The notes beneath the pieces are model-generated. The model did not search any database, was not told where the DNA came from, and saw only the letters and a list, made by a program, of their open reading frames with translations. 64,000 bases of DNA from Paenibacillus aceris (GTDB taxonomy: Bacteria > Bacillota > Bacilli > Paenibacillales > NBRC-103111). Of the stretch, positions 9,334-19,900 are shown in pieces (within the stretch, counting starts at the first letter, position 1; each line of letters begins with the position of its first letter). The translations under genes and the position numbers were made by a program. The stretch covers positions 310,001-374,000 of the forward strand of contig NZ_JAGGKV010000004.1 of assembly GCF_017874035.1 (NCBI RefSeq). Reading direction: 5' to 3'.

Positions 9334-10518
9334 TTAAATTAGGAAAGTTCCGTCAGCGGACCGATAAACACCTGGGGCGATACCCTCGATCGTTTTGAAG
9401 ATCCGGCTGAAATAAGCAGGGTCCTTGTAGCCCACCTTTTCGCATACTTCATAAATCTTCAAATTCGTTTCACGCAGCCATTTTTTCGCTTCTGTCAGCC
9501 GGTGTTGAGTTAAATACTGGGTGTAGGTCATTCCCGTTTCTTGATGAAACAAATTACTTAAATAGTTGGCATTGATTTGGTACTGCTGGGCAAAATCGGA
9601 TAGGTTCGCCGCTCCAGCGTACTCTTTATGAATATATCCGAGAAGCGCTCGGATGATAGGCGGGAACGAGTCGCCACTGCTTTCTTTGCGCGTAATTTCC
9701 GTGAAGCCAAGGCTCATCATGCTGCGGATATACATCATGCTAAGGTCCCCGATGTCCCTCGTCGCACCCCCGTACCCTGTCTTCACCTCGATCCGCAGCT
9801 TGGCCGCCATCCACTTCGATGTCTCCTGCACTTCCCTCTCCCAAGCCTCTTGATCGCATCGCTCCGTAAACAGCACAACGGTAATAAGACGGTCCTCCAA
9901 ACATACCGCAGCCGTTCCCAAACGGCTGAATGCCTCATGGGCGCACTCCCGGATAAAATACCGTACTGAAGCTTCACCCAGCGACCTTAAGTCCTTCGTC
10001 GAAAAGGAAACCAGCATCACCTTCTCGTATGGAGGAATTAAACCTTCGTCGAAGGTCGGAACGGGCACGCCTTGGAGCAGATCGTGCAGACGCTTCTCCA
10101 GTAGCGCTCTTTCCCGGATAACGTTTACTTGCTCAGATTCCAACCGCCGGCGGTGTTTTTCATACGAAGCAATGTATACCTCTTGGAGCTTTACCTTGGA
10201 TAATGGTTTGAGCAAATAAGCAGTAACCCCATGCTGCATCGCCTTTTGAGCATAATCGAATTCCGCATGTCCCGTCAGCACGTACACATCTGTCTCTGGA
10301 GAATTCTCCCGGGCATATTCCGCCAACTGCAGACCATCTGCCGCCGGCATCCGGATATCCGTGATAAGGAGCTGGACGTTCCGCTGCTCTAATACGGCCA
10401 TCGCCTCAAGCCCGTTTGAAGCATCCAGCACCTCACCGACCCCATCGAAGCGGGAGAGGGTTCGGCAAACCGGCTGGCGCACATTCGCTTCATCATCGAC
10501 TACAAGCACTGTAAACAT
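9334..10518 (-). CDS. Response regulator, YesN type (receiver + AraC HTH)
   Basis: Transcription regulator of 394 aa. I choose the ATG at 10518 because AGGAGG lies 9 bp upstream; an ATG two codons earlier is too close to it. The receiver carries VVDDE and phospho-acceptor Asp54 in TDIRMPAADG, with Lys in LLKPLSK. The C-terminal AraC domain has QYQINANYLSNLFHQETG and VGYKDPAYFSRIFK. It directly follows the sensor-type binding lipoprotein, and the kinase lies before that. Its likely targets are the transport binding protein and permeases downstream. Confidence 0.93.
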   Translation of the reverse strand: MFTVLVVDDEANVRQPVCRTLSRFDGVGEVLDASNGLEAMAVLEQRNVQLLITDIRMPAADGLQLAEYARENSPETDVYVLTGHAEFDYAQKAMQHGVTAYLLKPLSKVKLQEVYIASYEKHRRRLESEQVNVIRERALLEKRLHDLLQGVPVPTFDEGLIPPYEKVMLVSFSTKDLRSLGEASVRYFIRECAHEAFSRLGTAAVCLEDRLITVVLFTERCDQEAWEREVQETSKWMAAKLRIEVKTGYGGATRDIGDLSMMYIRSMMSLGFTEITRKESSGDSFPPIIRALLGYIHKEYAGAANLSDFAQQYQINANYLSNLFHQETGMTYTQYLTQHRLTEAKKWLRETNLKIYEVCEKVGYKDPAYFSRIFKTIEGIAPGVYRSADGTFLI

Positions 10519-10523
10519 CAACA

Positions 10524-11756
10524 TCAACCTCCTGAATTCATCTGCCTGATTCGGCCGACGATATGTTCCCATGTACGTTCCGGATCTGCCCCGTCGGACT
10601 CAACCCGCCGCAATCCGTCTTTGATTATTCGTTCGATCCCTGCATATTCGAAATCATCGTAGGCCGCTTTGTAACGAAGTGCTGCGTAGGAATAAATTTG
10701 TCCAACCGGCGCTCCGTTGAAAAAGGGATCCCGCACCTCCAGAAACTCCCGTGACGAGTATGACTCCGGTGTGGACGGGAAATTCCCGCTGCCGATGAAA
10801 TTGTCCAGCTGCTGCTGCGGTGCCGTCAACCACTGTGCGAGCGCATACGCCGCCTGGGCATTGCGGCTCGTCCGGGGAACCGCCAGACAGGAGCCCGACC
10901 AATTCGAGGGAAGACCGGGCGCGCGGGTAAGGTCCCATGCTCCCGACGTAGCGGGTGCAACCTTCTTGAACGCTCCGTGAAGCCAAGAAGGTGCCAAGAC
11001 GACTGCAAACTTGCCGTTCACGGCTGCCTCCGCCCATGCTGTAGATTGCGACAAGAGACCAGCATTCAGCCCCATCTTATGGAAGTGGACAGCCCGGTCC
11101 CATGCCTCTTTCACATGCGGATCTAGTTCGTGATCTACCGGCGTCAAATAATGGCCGTCGAACTGGTTCAAGTAGCTCATAAACAGATTGGCCAAATTAT
11201 CGAACAGGAAAGCTCCCGTCTGCTTCTTGATGGTTAAGCCAACTTGCTCCATTTTCTCCCAGCTGTCCAACTCCTTCGCGACCTCCTCCCGCTCCGTCGG
11301 GAGCCCTGCCTTCTGGAACAAGTCACGACGGTATGCTAAAGCGACAGGACCAATGTCGACCGGCATTGCAAATAGGAAGCCACCGTCCTTGCTCTCTCCC
11401 TGACGCCATTTCCAATCCAAATAGTGCTCTCTCTCGTCTCCGTAATCATAGAGATTATAGAATTCACCTTTGAAGCGTTTTACTTGATTCAACTGCGACG
11501 CTTCAAGCAGTACCAAGTCTGGCGTATCCGCCTTGGTGGCGAAAGACGTCATCAGACCCGGCAAAACATCGTCGAACTGAAAGGTTACGACCTCCACATC
11601 CACTTCGGGATGCCCTGCTGAATACTTCTTAATGAGCCGTTCAAGCCCGCTGCCCGGCCAAAGCCAAACCCGCAGTTTAACGACTTTTGCCGAGCTTTCA
11701 CCCAAACTGGGCACAACCGTTTCGGGGACGCATGAAGTCAGCAAGAGGAGAACCAT
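10524..11756 (-). CDS. Sugar-binding lipoprotein, probable sensor subunit
   Basis: Family-1 binding lipoprotein lying between its kinase and regulator genes. It is paralogous to the transport lipoprotein at 7920-9227: shared landmarks are HYLDWKW, P-V/T-DIGP, YRRDLFQKAGLPTE and SGNFPSTP. The first ATG gives a very short signal (MVLLLLTSC) with no basic residues. The frame stays open upstream, and residues from a CTG at 11810 (AKGAGG-rich SD before it) would add a normal basic n-region, so a non-ATG start is possible. By analogy with the AraP-AraS-AraT system of Geobacillus, it may present sugar to the kinase. That role is inferred. Confidence 0.85.
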   Translation of the reverse strand: MVLLLLTSCVPETVVPSLGESSAKVVKLRVWLWPGSGLERLIKKYSAGHPEVDVEVVTFQFDDVLPGLMTSFATKADTPDLVLLEASQLNQVKRFKGEFYNLYDYGDEREHYLDWKWRQGESKDGGFLFAMPVDIGPVALAYRRDLFQKAGLPTEREEVAKELDSWEKMEQVGLTIKKQTGAFLFDNLANLFMSYLNQFDGHYLTPVDHELDPHVKEAWDRAVHFHKMGLNAGLLSQSTAWAEAAVNGKFAVVLAPSWLHGAFKKVAPATSGAWDLTRAPGLPSNWSGSCLAVPRTSRNAQAAYALAQWLTAPQQQLDNFIGSGNFPSTPESYSSREFLEVRDPFFNGAPVGQIYSYAALRYKAAYDDFEYAGIERIIKDGLRRVESDGADPERTWEHIVGRIRQMNSGG

Positions 11757-11802
11757 AATCCCGGCTAAGAACCGGATGGCAAGATGACTTGCATGTCGGG
11801 AA

Positions 11803-13632
11803 TTAAGCAGCGCCGCCCCCTCCTTTCCTGGACAGTATCGGCGGAACCGCCATCATCTCTGTAGCCTGAAGCGGCAACGACAGCATGACCTGCAGCCCGC
11901 CAAGCGGGCTTCTGGAGAGGCGGATGCCGCTGTTCGGACCGAAGAACGCCTGCAACTGCTTATGCAGGTTGCTTAGCCCGATACCCCGTCCCTGTTTCTC
12001 GAAGCCCTGCTCCTGATGAATGGCTAATTCCAGCTTCTGCAGCCCTTCTTGCGTCATGCCTACGCCGTTGTCCTCAACGGAACAAAGCACCATGCCGTCT
12101 TGCCGGTAAATCCGCACGCGCACCTTCCAACCGCCATCCGATTGCTGCTCCAAGCCATGATGGAAAGCATTTTCGACCAGCGGTTGCAGCACGAGCCGAA
12201 TAACCCGCTGCTGTTCCAATCCTTCTTCCACCTCGATGTTCACTTGAAACTTCTCGCCGTACCTCGCGCGCTGCAAGAGCAAATACCTGTCCAATTGTTC
12301 CAAGTCTTCTCCAAGCGTCACGAGATCCGTAGACGGGTGGACGCTATAACGGAGTAACTCGCTAAGCGCCAGAGTCATAGCCTGCGCCTGTTCCGGCCGT
12401 TCATCTTCGATGGTCCAGTAAATCAGATTTAACGAATTGTATAAAAAGTGAGGCCGGAACTGCGCTTTCAGGGCAACCAACTGCGCCCATTGGGCGGTGA
12501 TTTGCTGCTCCGACAGCCGCTCTACGACCTCCTCCAGCTCTTCCACCAACGCATTGTAATTGGCGTATAACCGTGTGATTTCACGGCTGGCAAATGGCTT
12601 TGCAATCGGCTTAACCCCCTCCTTGCGCAGTCGGTTCATCCCTTCGGCCAGCAGCCGGATAGGCTTCGTTAGCGTCCAAGTAAAGTAGGTAACAAAAACT
12701 AACGCAATGAGGATGCCCGCACCCATGGTGAGCAAGGCATGAGCCCAAATTTGGGAAGCCTCGCTGTTCACTGCTTCGGGCTTGAAATAGGCGATTGTCG
12801 TCCAGCCGCTGTACTGCGATTTGGCATAGGTCACGAGCACCTGACGCTGATCTTCCCTTGTTTTCCATTCGAAGAACGGCTGGGCATTCCTCCCGAATTT
12901 GCTGAAGAGCCCAACATCTGCGGCCGTACCGATTTCTCTTGGAACTGTGGAATACACAATGTTGCCGATGGAATCCATCACCTGCACCTTCCGTTCGATG
13001 CGTTGGCCCGTTTCGCCGATTATGCGGTTGATTTTGTCCACGGGAAATACGACAAACTCATCCCCGAGCGGTGTCAGCGATGAGGGATCTTTCAGCCTTC
13101 GGGCACCAATGATCGCCGGGATTTCCCCATCACGCCAGGCGGGGCCGTATACCCACAGCATATGTCCGTCAAGCGCTTCCATTTTACTGTACCAGCTTAC
13201 CGCTGCTACATCGTCGGCCAGCCGCCAGAACAGCTGCAGCGATTCATTCGAAGAATACGCATGCCCATTGCGGTCGAATAAATGAAGAAGCATATCCCCG
13301 GCAATGTAGCGTATTTTCTCAGCCAAATAGCGATTCAGGCCTATCGAAGCATCGATATCAACTCCTTGCGGCGGTGGCGCCGCTTTGAGTGCAGCCTGCA
13401 CTTTCTCATCGAACGCGACCATTTGCGAGACCTGGTCATACTGGCGCAAAAGGACATCGATTTTGGCAGATAGCTGCTCCACGGATTCTTGGGTATAGCT
13501 TGCGGTTCGGTTGAGCACGATCTGAGAGGTCATCCGGTAATTAAGTAAATTTGTAAGCGCTATAGCTAGCGCGGCAATCAAAAACATCCCTGCCAGCAAT
13601 TGGATAAAAATGGGCACGGGGCGTCGCAGCAA
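11803..13632 (-). CDS. Sensor histidine kinase, YesM type
   Basis: Membrane sensor kinase of 609 aa. It begins at a TTG with an ideal GGAGGTG seven bases upstream. It has a helix at residues 10-30, an extracellular region to about 275, a second helix, a HAMP-like linker, then the His_kinase motif LKAQFRPHFLYNSLN (phospho-His near residue 395). The ATPase follows with NAFHHGLE, DNGVGMT and GRGIGLSNLHKQL. The usual INPHF is FRPHF here, a mild variant. It heads a three-gene sensory operon with the binding lipoprotein and the AraC-type regulator. Confidence 0.92.
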   Translation of the reverse strand: MLRRPVPIFIQLLAGMFLIAALAIALTNLLNYRMTSQIVLNRTASYTQESVEQLSAKIDVLLRQYDQVSQMVAFDEKVQAALKAAPPPQGVDIDASIGLNRYLAEKIRYIAGDMLLHLFDRNGHAYSSNESLQLFWRLADDVAAVSWYSKMEALDGHMLWVYGPAWRDGEIPAIIGARRLKDPSSLTPLGDEFVVFPVDKINRIIGETGQRIERKVQVMDSIGNIVYSTVPREIGTAADVGLFSKFGRNAQPFFEWKTREDQRQVLVTYAKSQYSGWTTIAYFKPEAVNSEASQIWAHALLTMGAGILIALVFVTYFTWTLTKPIRLLAEGMNRLRKEGVKPIAKPFASREITRLYANYNALVEELEEVVERLSEQQITAQWAQLVALKAQFRPHFLYNSLNLIYWTIEDERPEQAQAMTLALSELLRYSVHPSTDLVTLGEDLEQLDRYLLLQRARYGEKFQVNIEVEEGLEQQRVIRLVLQPLVENAFHHGLEQQSDGGWKVRVRIYRQDGMVLCSVEDNGVGMTQEGLQKLELAIHQEQGFEKQGRGIGLSNLHKQLQAFFGPNSGIRLSRSPLGGLQVMLSLPLQATEMMAVPPILSRKGGGGAA

Positions 13633-13798
13633 AGCGCTTCACCTCCATCATTAGTGTAAAATAGTTTGTCAATTACCTTTTTCTACCTATGAGACCTTTC
13701 CCCTCCCTGCGTTCGTCAAAATCCGTCTAACGGACTAGTTCAGCGACGAAAATCGGCATTTTTCGATTCATTATTGGATATTTCATGGTTTCGAGTGC
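13633..13798. other. Intergenic stretch upstream of the kinase gene
   Basis: AT-rich, no gene. On the minus strand it carries the kinase SD and a TTGACA about 30 bp before the start without a convincing -10. A small TCCGT/ACGGA inverted repeat lies at 13722-13734. Nothing else recognised. Confidence 0.3.
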
Positions 13799-13982
13799 GT
13801 AGGGGAACTCCATTCCCTTATATAAGCAAATAGCGTAATCGCATGGGTTGGAGGGAACTACAGGCTCTTATTCAACCACCATCGTCCAAATACGGGTCAA
13901 AACGGTGAAATAGCGGTCCCTAGTTCCCTCTCCCTCACACAGAAGGATCTTTTTGGCAAAATAGGGCTTGTAGTTCCCCTAC
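13799..13982. repeat. Cluster of four GGGAACTA intergenic repeats in inverted layout
   Basis: Four degenerate copies of a roughly 28-bp unit with the core AGGGRAACTAC followed by CCyTATTTyrCC. Two lie on the plus strand (from 13799 and 13848) and two on the minus strand (13904-13934 and 13955-13982), giving the layout forward, forward, reverse, reverse. The outer copies share TAGGGGAACT. No ORF lies inside. It resembles a dispersed palindromic intergenic element, but I have only this cluster to go on. Confidence 0.6.
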
Positions 13983-13990
13983 AAACATAT

Positions 13991-14025
13991 AAAAAAAGAC
14001 TGCCGGTTGAATCCCGCGGCAGCCT
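13991..14025 (-). terminator. Terminator of the RCC1/SLH gene
   Basis: On the minus strand GGCTGCCG and CGGCAGTC pair around a 10-nt loop and are followed by seven T. It lies about 28 bp past the stop codon. Confidence 0.85.
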
Positions 14026-14052
14026 CATTGATTTTATTTAGTTCTTCTTTCC

Positions 14053-16902
14053 TTAATGTCCGACAGCTAGCGGATCAACCGGCAGCGTCAAGCCTTGCAT
14101 AATGTTACCGATACGCTCGATGACAACTACCGCTTGCGCCCGTGTCGTTGCCTCATCCGGCGCCAGCCTTCCGCCGCTTAAACCTTGTAAAATCCCTTTG
14201 TTTACTGCTTCGCTCATCACAAAGTCCGGAGCAATAGCGGTATTAGCTTTTTGCAAATCCGGGCTTACCGCACGAAGGGCAACTGCGGCAATTTCCTGAC
14301 GGGTAATGGGAAGATCCCAGCCTTGCTGCAGGTCCCCTGCTTGAAGAATTCCCGCCTTTTGGACAGCATCGATATAGGGTTGATACCAGACTCCGACTGC
14401 GTTATCTGAAGCAATAGGCAGATGCATAGCCGTAACGGCAAGCTTCACAAATTCGCCTCTTGTAATGACGCGATCAGGAAGAAAGCTGCCGTCGCTATAG
14501 CCATTCACAATCCCTTTTTCCGCTGCTTGAAGAATATTTTCCTTCGCCCAGTGTCCTTCCAAGTCGTTGAAAGAAGCGCCTAGCCCAGTAACGACTGCAG
14601 GTAGACTGCGATTGGTTAAGGAATTGCTCCCAAGTTGGCCCGTGTAGTTGCCACCCCATGTCCAGAGAGTGCCATCCACTCCATTCACCACGCTATGAGT
14701 CCCGCCTGCGGCAGCGTCATCTGCTTTGACTATTCCCTTAATTTGTACCGGTTTATTTTGATTGCTCTTGGTACCATCGCCTAATTGACCAAAAAGGTTT
14801 TGGCCCCAAGCCCATACACTCCCGTCTTTTGCAATCGCTAGACTGTGGTAGGAGCCTGCATGTATGGATTTTACAGAAGGCAATGCAGTCACTTGGACTG
14901 GCTTCGATTGGTTGGTCGTTGTTCCGTTGCCTAATTGTCCAAAGGCATTGTATCCCCATGCCCAGACAGTGCCATCATCCTTTAGAGCAAGTGCAAAGTT
15001 TTTACCGGCTGCAATCGCGATAACACCAGCAATATCAGATATTTGTACAGGTTGCTGCTTACTGGCAAGCGTCCCATCTCCTAGCTGACCATTCGTATTA
15101 TCTCCCCAGGCCCATATTTTCCCGGTATTTTCTAAGGCCAAGTTAAAATTAGCGCCTGAAGCGATAGCAACAATATTAGATAGCTGGACAATTTGATTTG
15201 ATGCTGCTGTTGTGTCATGACCCAGTTGCCCATACGTATTGTCTCCAAAACTCCAAACGGAACCATTATTAAGCAGCGCAAGCGTATGGTTGCTTCCCGC
15301 AGCTGCGGATACAACACCGTTCAATGCTTTCACTTGAATAGGTGCCGTGCTTGGTGTCGTCGTTCCGTCGCCTAATTGACCGAAGAAGTTCTGTCCCCAC
15401 GTCCACAGGGTTTCATCCTGCTTGACGACAACCATGTGCGCATCACCGCCTTCAATAGCAGCGATCCCATCTAGACTTAAAGCTTTGGGAGAAATGACAG
15501 AGGTACGGGTGCCGTCTCCCAATTGACCAAACGTATTGCTGCCCCAACCGTACAGCTGATTATTTTTGATAATAAATGTATCACTTTCACTCGCTGTAAG
15601 GGTTTGTACTTTAGGAGATTTCATCAAAACCGTTCCTTCACCCGGCTTTAGCACCGGAGGATTCAGCCATTCGTTCACCTGCGTTTCAATTGGGGTTGCC
15701 TGGTTGTTCAGTGTCTTGTCGCCGAGTTGGCTGTAACTGTTGTTCCCCCATGCCCAAAGCTTATTCTCTTTATCGATAGCAAAAGTGAAATTGGAACCTG
15801 CCCCTATTCCAGTGATTTCGGGCAGATCATTGACATGGTCGGGGAATATACGATTCCATGTTTTTCCATCAAATCCGATTCCTATGCCCAGCTGACCTGA
15901 GGTATTGTTCCCCCACGTATAGACGCTGCCATCATCTTTTAAAGCAACAGCATGCGAACTTCCAGCCGTTATTTGAGCCACGTGATCGAGTCCCGTTATA
16001 AGTACCGGGAACTTATGTTCATCCTGCGTATTCGTCGTAACAGCGCTATACATCGTGCTTGGGTCCGAATCAATCAGTCCCCAAGTTAACACGGTACCGT
16101 CATCCTTAAGAGCTAATGAAAAATCGAACCCGGCAGCAATCTGTGTAATATGCCAGTTGGAGTTAGTAGCCATAATAGGCGTATTCAATCGGTTCTGATC
16201 ATAGCCATAACCAAGCTCGCCAAAGAAATTATCGCCCCAAGCCCATACAACGCCGTCTTGATCAAGGGCCAAAGTATGGTAAGCACCGCTCGCTATCGCT
16301 TTCACAGAAACGATGTTACCTTTTACTTGAACGGGTTTATTTTGGGTAGTATTCGTACCGTCTCCAAGTTGACCGTACGTATTGTCTCCCCAGCTCCATG
16401 CCGTTCCATCGTCTTTGATCGCAACAGAGTGAAAATTACCTGCGGAAATCGCAGTAACATGGGTAAGATCTGCCACCTGAACAGGTGTTGACCGATCAAG
16501 CGTTGATCCGTCGCCTAACTGCCCAAATGTGTTCTCCCCCCAAGACCACACGGTGCCATCCGATTTGAGTGCTAAGGAGTGAGCCGAACCAACCGCAATT
16601 GCCGTAATGCCGGACAATCCGCTGATTGGTGTTGCTTGATTGCGATTGCTCAGACCTCCGCCCAGCTTACCGCGAAGATTATTTCCCCATGTCCAAACGG
16701 TACCGTCTTTCTTCAAAATAACCGTAAAACCTTTCCCGCCCCGAATTTGCTGAATCGAAGCAGGGTTCATATCTGAAGTGACGGTAATAGGGCTGTTAGT
16801 TTCCCCAAAAACTTTCCCGGGAAATACCGAGAAAGCTGTAAAGGAACTAAAAAGCAGAAAACCTAGCAGCCAAAAAGTAACGTTACGTTTCACTGTTTTC
16901 AT
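14053..16902 (-). CDS. S-layer-anchored RCC1 double beta-propeller protein
   Basis: Secreted surface protein of 949 aa. The start is the ATG at 16902 with AAGGAG upstream, giving a signal peptide that ends near the VFG region. It carries 14 RCC1-type repeats of about 50 residues (landmarks SLALKxDGTVWxWGxNxxGQLGDG). Seven lie before and seven after a linker (NEWLNPPVLKPGEGT), which fits two seven-bladed propellers. Three SLH domains occupy the last 190 residues: LEGHWAKENILQAAEKG, then a weaker copy, then a third with GRLAPDEATTRAQA. They anchor the protein to wall polymer. The gene starts 55 bp after the RND exporter stop and may be cotranscribed with it. RCC1 repeats usually bind proteins; the ligand is unknown. 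Confidence 0.92.
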   Translation of the reverse strand: MKTVKRNVTFWLLGFLLFSSFTAFSVFPGKVFGETNSPITVTSDMNPASIQQIRGGKGFTVILKKDGTVWTWGNNLRGKLGGGLSNRNQATPISGLSGITAIAVGSAHSLALKSDGTVWSWGENTFGQLGDGSTLDRSTPVQVADLTHVTAISAGNFHSVAIKDDGTAWSWGDNTYGQLGDGTNTTQNKPVQVKGNIVSVKAIASGAYHTLALDQDGVVWAWGDNFFGELGYGYDQNRLNTPIMATNSNWHITQIAAGFDFSLALKDDGTVLTWGLIDSDPSTMYSAVTTNTQDEHKFPVLITGLDHVAQITAGSSHAVALKDDGSVYTWGNNTSGQLGIGIGFDGKTWNRIFPDHVNDLPEITGIGAGSNFTFAIDKENKLWAWGNNSYSQLGDKTLNNQATPIETQVNEWLNPPVLKPGEGTVLMKSPKVQTLTASESDTFIIKNNQLYGWGSNTFGQLGDGTRTSVISPKALSLDGIAAIEGGDAHMVVVKQDETLWTWGQNFFGQLGDGTTTPSTAPIQVKALNGVVSAAAGSNHTLALLNNGSVWSFGDNTYGQLGHDTTAASNQIVQLSNIVAIASGANFNLALENTGKIWAWGDNTNGQLGDGTLASKQQPVQISDIAGVIAIAAGKNFALALKDDGTVWAWGYNAFGQLGNGTTTNQSKPVQVTALPSVKSIHAGSYHSLAIAKDGSVWAWGQNLFGQLGDGTKSNQNKPVQIKGIVKADDAAAGGTHSVVNGVDGTLWTWGGNYTGQLGSNSLTNRSLPAVVTGLGASFNDLEGHWAKENILQAAEKGIVNGYSDGSFLPDRVITRGEFVKLAVTAMHLPIASDNAVGVWYQPYIDAVQKAGILQAGDLQQGWDLPITRQEIAAVALRAVSPDLQKANTAIAPDFVMSEAVNKGILQGLSGGRLAPDEATTRAQAVVVIERIGNIMQGLTLPVDPLAVGH

Positions 16903-16956
16903 GTTCCTTCTCCTTAAAGCTTTCCATAAGGAAGCTATCTTCATAAACCCCTATAC

Positions 16957-19900
16957 CTAAGCTGTAGTCCCTTGCTCCTGAGCAATTGCAGGTTTGCGTT
17001 TAAATCTTTTGGTAATGCCATTTTTCCAACTATCCAGCAATGTGTAAACAACAGGAATTAATACTAGCGTGACTAGAGTGGATAAGGTCAAACCAAATGC
17101 TACAACAGTTGCCATGGAAGCCTGCGTCTCCGCTCCTTCGCCAAACCCGATAACAAGCGGCAGCATCGCTAGGACGGTAGTCGCTGTAGTCATCAGAATA
17201 GGCCGCAAGCGTACTTTACCCGCTTCAATAAGGGCATCGAATAACGGCATACCTTTGGCTCGCAATTGATTCGTATAATCAATTAAAACAATGGCATTAT
17301 TCACGACAATTCCCACGAGCATAATCATCCCGATGATGGAATTCATATTAATCGTTCGATGTGTGACCAAAAGTCCCAGTATGGCGCCAATAAAAGTTGG
17401 CGGTAGTGAGAACATGATAATGAACGGGCCATATAACGATTCAAATTGACTAGCCATAACCATGTACACCAAAGCAACGGATAGAATAAGAACTAAGTAT
17501 AAGCTTTTAAAAGAATCATTCTGACTAGCCTGCTGGCCGCCCATCGTAACTTGATAACCGTCCGGTGGTTGAATCGCATCAATTTTCTCTTTGACGAGTG
17601 CCGATACCTCACCAACGGAAGCCCCAAATATGGAAGCTTGCACGGTCGCCACACGGTTTTGATCTTGTCTGCGAATTTGCGCAGGACCTGTACCCGGTTC
17701 AACCTTTGCAATGAGACTGACAGGGACGATCGTACCACTTGCCGTATTAATCGTCACATTGTTGAAATTTTCCAGCTTGTTCGTAAAATCATTTGGATAC
17801 TTCACAAGTACAGAAATTTGCGAACTGGCGGTTTTAAACTGTGTAGCCACACTTCCCTGATAAGCTGTGCGCAAAGCAGTCATCACGTCTCTTAACGAAA
17901 CACCATAATGGGCTGCTGCATCACGATCGATCGTTAAATTAAATTGCGGAATCGATCGGTCTAACGTATTTTGCACATTGCGTGTGCCTTCTACGGAAGT
18001 GATTTCCTGTGCGACGAGATCGCCCAGCTTTTGTAAGACTGCTAAATCCGGTCCGGATAAATTAACTTGAATGTCACCGCCACCAAAGTTACCGCCTCCG
18101 CCAAGCCCTGGCAGACGCACACCCGATGGAACACTCACACCAATTTGCGCTCCCGCAAAGCCCGTTGTGAGCGTACGGATTTGTTCAGCAACTTGATCGG
18201 TACTCTTCGTTCTTTCACTGAGCGGTTTTAACCTAATTTGAATGCTGCCCGTATTCGTTGCCGCTGACTGGAAGGCTCCGCCGCCGGCCGATCCGACTGA
18301 AGTAAAGACTGTGTCTATTTCCGGCACATCTTTCAATCTCGTCTCTAGCGTAGCAGCCACTTGATTCGTCACGGCGAAATCTGTCCCCTGCGGGAGGTTA
18401 ATATTTAAATTGACTTGCCCTTGATCGGTTTTGGGTGTTAATTCACTGCCTACAAAACGAACCGAGTATACGCTGGCAGCAAATAGTAGAACTGTAATGG
18501 AAATAATGACCCAACGATGAAGCATGGACCAGCGTAGCAGCCTGCCATATACCTTTGTGATAAACTCCATACCTCTGCCGAACCAAACGAAAGGATTAAA
18601 GCTTCTACCAGTTGGCAGCTCTTCATCGACCTTGCGACGCAAAATTTTCGCAGCCAGCATAGGCACCAAAGTAACGGCTGCAAACCATGCGGCTATATGA
18701 GAGAAACAAACAACCAGTGCCATCGGCCAGAAAAATTGTTTGACTAAGCCGCTGATGAAAGCAGTCGGCGCAAAAACCGCAATTTGTGCTAACGCCGAAG
18801 CCATAACCGCTGTACCCACCTCGGCCGTTCCCACTTTGGCGGCTTCTTCAGGAGACAAGCCTTCATGTCGTTTACGGAAAATACTTTCCAAGACAACGAC
18901 GGCGAAGTCTACCAGTGAACCGAGACCAAGTGCCAACCCGCCGAGCGTGATGGTGTTAATCGTTTGATGACCGAAATACATCATACTAAATGTGCTTATG
19001 ATTGAAATCGGGATAACGACACCGATAATTAGCGTCGCTCTTGCACTACGCAAGAAGAACAACAAGATGATGACTGAGAACACGCCTCCAAGCAACGTAT
19101 GCTCAACAACGGTACGTAAGGAATCGCGAATAAACTTGGCAGAATCATTCAGTACCGCGATATGCATACCTTCAGGAAGCTTGGCTTGAATATCTTGAAG
19201 CGACTTCTGAATGTTGCTCGACACGGAAACCGTGTTGCCGTCCGATTGCTTGAGGACAGAGAGAGAAACGCTGACTTCTCCGTCTTTACGCGCTTCTAGC
19301 GTAACATCTTGATAAGTATCTATAATGGTGCCGAGTTCGCTTAGAGCGATCGTTTGTCCACGACCCAGCTGTACTTGCACTTTGCCGATATCAGCTGTTG
19401 ACTTAAACTCTCCGTCAATATGCAAGGGCACTAGCTGACTACCTTTATTGACAAGTCCGGCGTCTGTGGAAGAATTATCATTACCGAGCGCTGAAACCAA
19501 CGTATTGAAAGAGATATTGTATTGCTGCAATCGGCTTGGTTCTACAAGAATTTGTATTTGTCTGACACGTCCGCCGGTGACGCCAACCGATGCAACGCCA
19601 TCCGAACGCTGAACATCAGGACTCACAATATTGTCAGCAATGTCGCGCAATGTGACCAGATCGGTCTTGCCATACAAGGCTAATGTCATGATCGGTGTAC
19701 TGTTCGGATCAACACGTGAAACGACCGGTGCATCCGCATCCGTAGGAAGCTGCCTTCGGACACGATCTAATTTGTCCCTCATGGTTAGTGTTGCCTGATC
19801 AATATTCGTTCCGTAATTAAATTGCAGTGTAACGTTACTTGAACCCGTACGAGAGTTAGAGGATATACTCGTTACTCCTGTGACGGTAGCCATCGCATTC

